From assembly GCA_012103505.1 (NCBI GenBank), contig WLWP01000002.1, positions 310,001 to 374,000 on the forward strand: 64,000 nt of DNA, in the 5' to 3' direction. The notes under the pieces are model-generated. The model was not told where the DNA came from. It did no database searches and saw only the letters and a list, made by a program, of their open reading frames with translations. The DNA is from Pseudomonadales bacterium. GTDB lineage: Bacteria; Pseudomonadota; Gammaproteobacteria; Pseudomonadales; Azotimanducaceae. The stretch's first letter is position 1; every line of letters begins with the position of its first letter. Made by a program: the position numbers and the translations under genes. Positions 61,401 through 64,000 of the stretch are shown piece by piece.

Positions 61401-62756
61401 CTACACGCCTTTTTCTTTCGCGACCTCAGCCACAGCGCCGATTAAGTTCTCGACGTCTTCGTCGTGCACCATGATATGCAAAGACGCGCGATTGGCAGCC
61501 CAATCGATCTCAGGATGGGTCACATCGCGGATATAGATGCCGTGTCGGTCCCATAAAGCATCGTTGACCTCAATCGGATCGACATCGCCTACCTTGAAAG
61601 ACACCAACCCACAACTCATTGCCGGGTCATCCGAGACACACAGCTGCACCCCTGGAATTTCCCGCAACCCATCTCTAGCTCGCGCTGCCATGTGCCGGAC
61701 TCGAGCTTCGATGGCGTCGATGGTTAGCGTCTCATGAAAATCTAACGCCGCACTTAAGGAAGCTTCAGTGGCGTAATTGCCAGAACCATGAAGCTCATAT
61801 TTCGCCGCCATTCTGGATCTATCCAGACTGCTCCCAGGCGACGCCGCCTGACGGTACATGCTCATACCTTGCACTGGTCCAGAGTAGTTCAAGGGCCACA
61901 CTCGATCTAACAAGGATTCACGAACAAACAAAAAACCAGTTTGCATCGCCGCGCATAGCCATTTGTGCCCCGCGCCAGCATAAATGTCGCAGCCCAAGTC
62001 GTGGATATCCAAATTCATCATGCCCGGCGGATGCGCACCATCGACTAACGTCAAAATCCCTTTCGCGCGAGCCATCGCACAGATTTCTTTTACCGGCAGC
62101 ACGCACCCATCTGTGTAATTGACATGGCAAAAACTAATCAACTTTGTTCGCGGTGTGATGGCGCCTTCAAAAGCGGCAAGAATCGTATCGGGTCGATTGG
62201 GCGGGTGGAATTTATCACTCGATAGATCAACGACAACAGGGACAATGCCATGGCGGGCAGCGCGTAAATTGATAGGCTGACCACCACTGGAGTGATCGTG
62301 GTTGGTGTAGATGATTTCATCACCGGCCTTAAGATCTAGACCAGAGGTTCCGATCGACATTCCTTCCGTAGTATTTGTAGTTATCGCGAGTTCGTTGGCA
62401 TTGCAACCAACAAACTCAGCTAAACGCGCTCGCAGATTCTCCTTGGCTTCACTATTGGCGACATAACGAACGTAGCTTAAGCGGTCTCTGTCATAACCTT
62501 TGATCGCTTCGAATTGGGCTTGGATGACGCTGGCTGGAGAAGGACCACGAGTACCCGTATTCATGTAGGCGATGTTCGGATCAATCAAGAATTGTTCGCT
62601 TACCCAGCGCCAATAACTTTGGTCATCGGGCGCATGACCGGCACCGATCTCAGCAACTGAGACTGCCGCGCTCGCTTTGGTCGCGAGCGCTAATGAAGCC
62701 GTCCCTGCCATCTGCGACATAAACGCACGACGTGAAGTGGAAGCAGATCCAGCCAT
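61401..62756 (-). CDS. Tat-exported class V aminotransferase-like PLP protein
   Basis: A 451-residue fold-type I enzyme from ATG 62756, preferred because AAGGAG stands six bases upstream. The N-terminus has a twin-arginine motif (TSRRAFMSQM) followed by a hydrophobic stretch, so it is probably exported folded. The PLP lysine is in 'YAGAGHKWLC', with 'LVDGAHPPGM' and 'SFCHVNYTDGCVLPV' also typical of the isopenicillin N epimerase/CsdA group. Substrate unknown. An exported PLP enzyme beside an exported RidA is notable. Confidence 0.88.
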   Translation of the reverse strand: MAGSASTSRRAFMSQMAGTASLALATKASAAVSVAEIGAGHAPDDQSYWRWVSEQFLIDPNIAYMNTGTRGPSPASVIQAQFEAIKGYDRDRLSYVRYVANSEAKENLRARLAEFVGCNANELAITTNTTEGMSIGTSGLDLKAGDEIIYTNHDHSSGGQPINLRAARHGIVPVVVDLSSDKFHPPNRPDTILAAFEGAITPRTKLISFCHVNYTDGCVLPVKEICAMARAKGILTLVDGAHPPGMMNLDIHDLGCDIYAGAGHKWLCAAMQTGFLFVRESLLDRVWPLNYSGPVQGMSMYRQAASPGSSLDRSRMAAKYELHGSGNYATEASLSAALDFHETLTIDAIEARVRHMAARARDGLREIPGVQLCVSDDPAMSCGLVSFKVGDVDPIEVNDALWDRHGIYIRDVTHPEIDWAANRASLHIMVHDEDVENLIGAVAEVAKEKGV

Positions 62757-62889
62757 CCCCATCTCCTTTTCGTTCTATTAACAGAGCAACAACCGTCACT
62801 ATTGAATGTTCAGCGCCAACTGATACCCACTCTCGTTCTAAACGAGCTTACTCCTTTCTGTTACTCGCCGCGAAAGACCATTACGTCGA

Positions 62890-63390
62890 TTACGCTGTCA
62901 CTACCTGGATATTTCGATCGCGAGTTTCTATCTCGTCTGGCGGCTGCCAGGCGGCGTTGGCGATCTGAAATATCTCCTCCGATACCGCCATCTTAAAGGC
63001 CATACCTTGTTCATCGTTACGGCGCATGACCCGAGCTTTGCGTTCGGCAAATGGAACATCTAACACAAAGACTTCCAGATCATGATCACACCCATCTACA
63101 CGGGCATAAAATTCTTCCCTATCCAACAGCTGCACTAAGCCGAGCTCCAAAATCACGTCGTGGTCCGCATCCAACAGCTCTAACGCGATGCGCCAGATTT
63201 GCTCTAGACATCGCTCCTTACGATCCTGGTACCAAGGCATAAACCCAGTTTCAGGCCGGTCGGGGCTGAAGAGGCTGACCATCCATTCATCCAAGTCCAA
63301 CCTTGGCACGCCTCGCTGCACTCCCAGCTTCGCGGCGAAAGTCGTTTTGCCAGCACCAACAGGTCCTTCAATCAAAGTAACCTTAGCCAT
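62890..63390 (-). CDS. P-loop kinase-like protein
   Basis: A 166-residue P-loop protein with Walker A 'IEGPVGAGKTTFAAKL' near residue 7, 'GVPRLDLDEWMVSLFSPDRP', then 'LELGLVQLLDREEFYARVDGCDHDLEVFVLDVPFAERKARVMRRN', as in bacterial gluconate-kinase-like or zeta-toxin-like small kinases. Substrate unknown. Start is four bases after the stop of the truncated winged-helix ORF. The 133 bases to the class V gene hold a CTCGTT/AACGAG hairpin (62832-62846) but no gene. Confidence 0.85.
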   Translation of the reverse strand: MAKVTLIEGPVGAGKTTFAAKLGVQRGVPRLDLDEWMVSLFSPDRPETGFMPWYQDRKERCLEQIWRIALELLDADHDVILELGLVQLLDREEFYARVDGCDHDLEVFVLDVPFAERKARVMRRNDEQGMAFKMAVSEEIFQIANAAWQPPDEIETRDRNIQVVTA

Positions 63391-63393
63391 CCA

Positions 63394-63696
63394 CTACCAC
63401 TCAACATCCTCGACGAGGTCGCAGGGGTTAACCTTCGGAAATCTATCGCCGATCTCGAGATGTACGGCATTGTCTCCGACGACCACCCCACGCCAAACCT
63501 TATCCTGTATTTCTTCGTTCGAAACCGTATCAGGCACACGCTCGACCAGATAGACAAGGACGTCCATCGCCTTCGGTTCAAGATGGCGGACTTCGCCATC
63601 CTTCGAGAGAGTGAGTTGTCCGGGATCGACGAGCCAACCGCCAACCGTAAACTCAGAATGAGTCTCCGTTACAGGCGGAAGATCTGCCTCACCCAA
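63394..63696 (-). CDS. truncated winged-helix (CadC/OmpR-type) domain protein
   Basis: About 100 residues. 'FTVGGWLVDPGQLTLSKDGEVRHLEPKAMDVLVYLVER' and 'EEIQDKVWRGVVVGDNAVH' match the DNA-binding winged helix of CadC-like regulators, up to the point where the recognition helix should continue. After NAVH the sequence becomes unrelated (LEIGDRFPKVNPCDLVEDVEW) and stops. The wing and the membrane/periplasmic part are missing. It may be a decayed regulator gene. The TTG start is uncertain. Confidence 0.55.
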   Translation of the reverse strand: MGEADLPPVTETHSEFTVGGWLVDPGQLTLSKDGEVRHLEPKAMDVLVYLVERVPDTVSNEEIQDKVWRGVVVGDNAVHLEIGDRFPKVNPCDLVEDVEW

Positions 63697-63707
63697 AATT
63701 GTTGCTA

Positions 63708-64000
63708 CTAGTTACCGAAGTCCCAGGTCTCTCCAGAGTGGTAGCGCCGAAGGATGAGCTTGGCCATCAGAATTTTGTGCACCTCATCAGGGCCGTCCGC
63801 CAGCCGTAACGTACGCGCGCCTTGATACATGCCTGCGAGCGGTAAATCTCCTGACACACCAGCAGCCCCATAAACTTGAATCGCGCGATCGACGACTCGG
63901 TGATAGGCAGCCGGTACAAAGACCTTGATCGCTGAAATATCCGTACGGGGATCAGCACCAGTCTCCATCTTTTCAGCGCAGTGAATTGTCATCAGGCGAG
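63708..64000 (-). CDS. acyl-CoA dehydrogenase, C-terminal part (cut by window edge)
   Basis: The frame stays open into the right edge of the window. The visible 97 residues are the C-terminal helical domain: 'MTIHCAEKMETGADPRTDISAIKVFVPAAYHRVVDRAIQVYGAAGVSGDLPLAGMYQGARTLRLADGPDEVHKILMAKLILRRY'. 'QVYGAAGVSGD' and 'RLADGPDEVH' are characteristic. The N-terminal and FAD parts lie beyond the window. Confidence 0.88.
   Translation of the reverse strand, partial: RLMTIHCAEKMETGADPRTDISAIKVFVPAAYHRVVDRAIQVYGAAGVSGDLPLAGMYQGARTLRLADGPDEVHKILMAKLILRRYHSGETWDFGN

Noticed and set aside
1..64000. Insertion sequences, integrases, prophage or tRNA-linked attachment sites
   Set aside because: No transposase, integrase or phage structural gene, and no tRNA gene, was recognised on either strand.

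Overview
The window looks like a chromosomal segment of a free-living, probably marine or aquatic, Gram-negative proteobacterium, most likely a gammaproteobacterium. Pointers are lipoproteins with MlaA/MlaC lipid trafficking, TonB receptors with FecR and an ECF sigma factor, TRAP transport, phytanoyl-CoA dioxygenase-like enzymes, several acyl-CoA dehydrogenases and moderate GC. Placement below class is a guess. I saw no tRNA, rRNA, CRISPR array, prophage or insertion sequence.

Layout. 1-2.5 kb: a translationally coupled pair of acyl-CoA dehydrogenase genes (the left one cut by the window edge), an unknown protein and a YjbQ protein. 2.5-6 kb: a large PAS/GGDEF/EAL protein. 6-15.4 kb: a long minus-strand operon that joins a CHAD protein, a redoxin with an in-frame TGA at its active-site cysteine, a TatT-type TRAP accessory lipoprotein, a TRAP transporter (DctP, DctQ, DctM), MlaC, MlaA and an MMPL/RND exporter. 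Most junctions overlap by 4-17 bases, so TRAP and Mla/RND proteins are probably made together, which suggests traffic of a hydrophobic ligand across the envelope.

15.5-24 kb: enoyl-CoA hydratase, serine hydrolase, glucokinase, peptide-binding protein, luciferase-like monooxygenase, SDR, phytanoyl-CoA dioxygenase-like protein and a WYL regulator. 24-33.3 kb: two membrane proteins and two F420-type luciferase-like oxidoreductases, divergent from a complete coenzyme F420 set: F420:NADP reductase, CofE, CofD, CofC and an FbiC-type CofG-CofH fusion. 33.3-40.8 kb: sulfotransferase, acetyltransferase, RpiB, sterol desaturase family protein, GST, MFS transporter, and two small minus-strand units that carry short ORFs, hairpins and strong terminators.

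40.8-47.5 kb: a probable sugar or polyol catabolic region (two isomerase/epimerase proteins, Gfo/Idh/MocA dehydrogenase, dioxygenase, aminotransferase). 47.5-51.6 kb: ECF sigma factor, FecR and an STN-TonB receptor. 51.7-57.9 kb: zinc-ribbon protein, PPOX-fold protein preceded by a G-quadruplex-like tract, fatty acid desaturase, tyrosine phosphatase, DUF1801 protein, S9 peptidase and DapD. 57.9-60.9 kb: metallo-beta-lactamase-fold hydrolase and a BlaI/BlaR1-type pair with a long palindromic operator; the BlaR1 homologue ends in TPR and TonB domains and the BlaI homologue carries a five-residue tandem repeat. 60.9-64 kb: an exported RidA, a Tat-exported class V aminotransferase-like protein, a P-loop kinase, a truncated winged-helix protein and the C-terminus of another acyl-CoA dehydrogenase.

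The observations most worth following are the probable selenoprotein with a SECIS-like hairpin, the TRAP-Mla-RND operon, the F420 cluster, and the two small structured transcription units near 38 and 39.8 kb.
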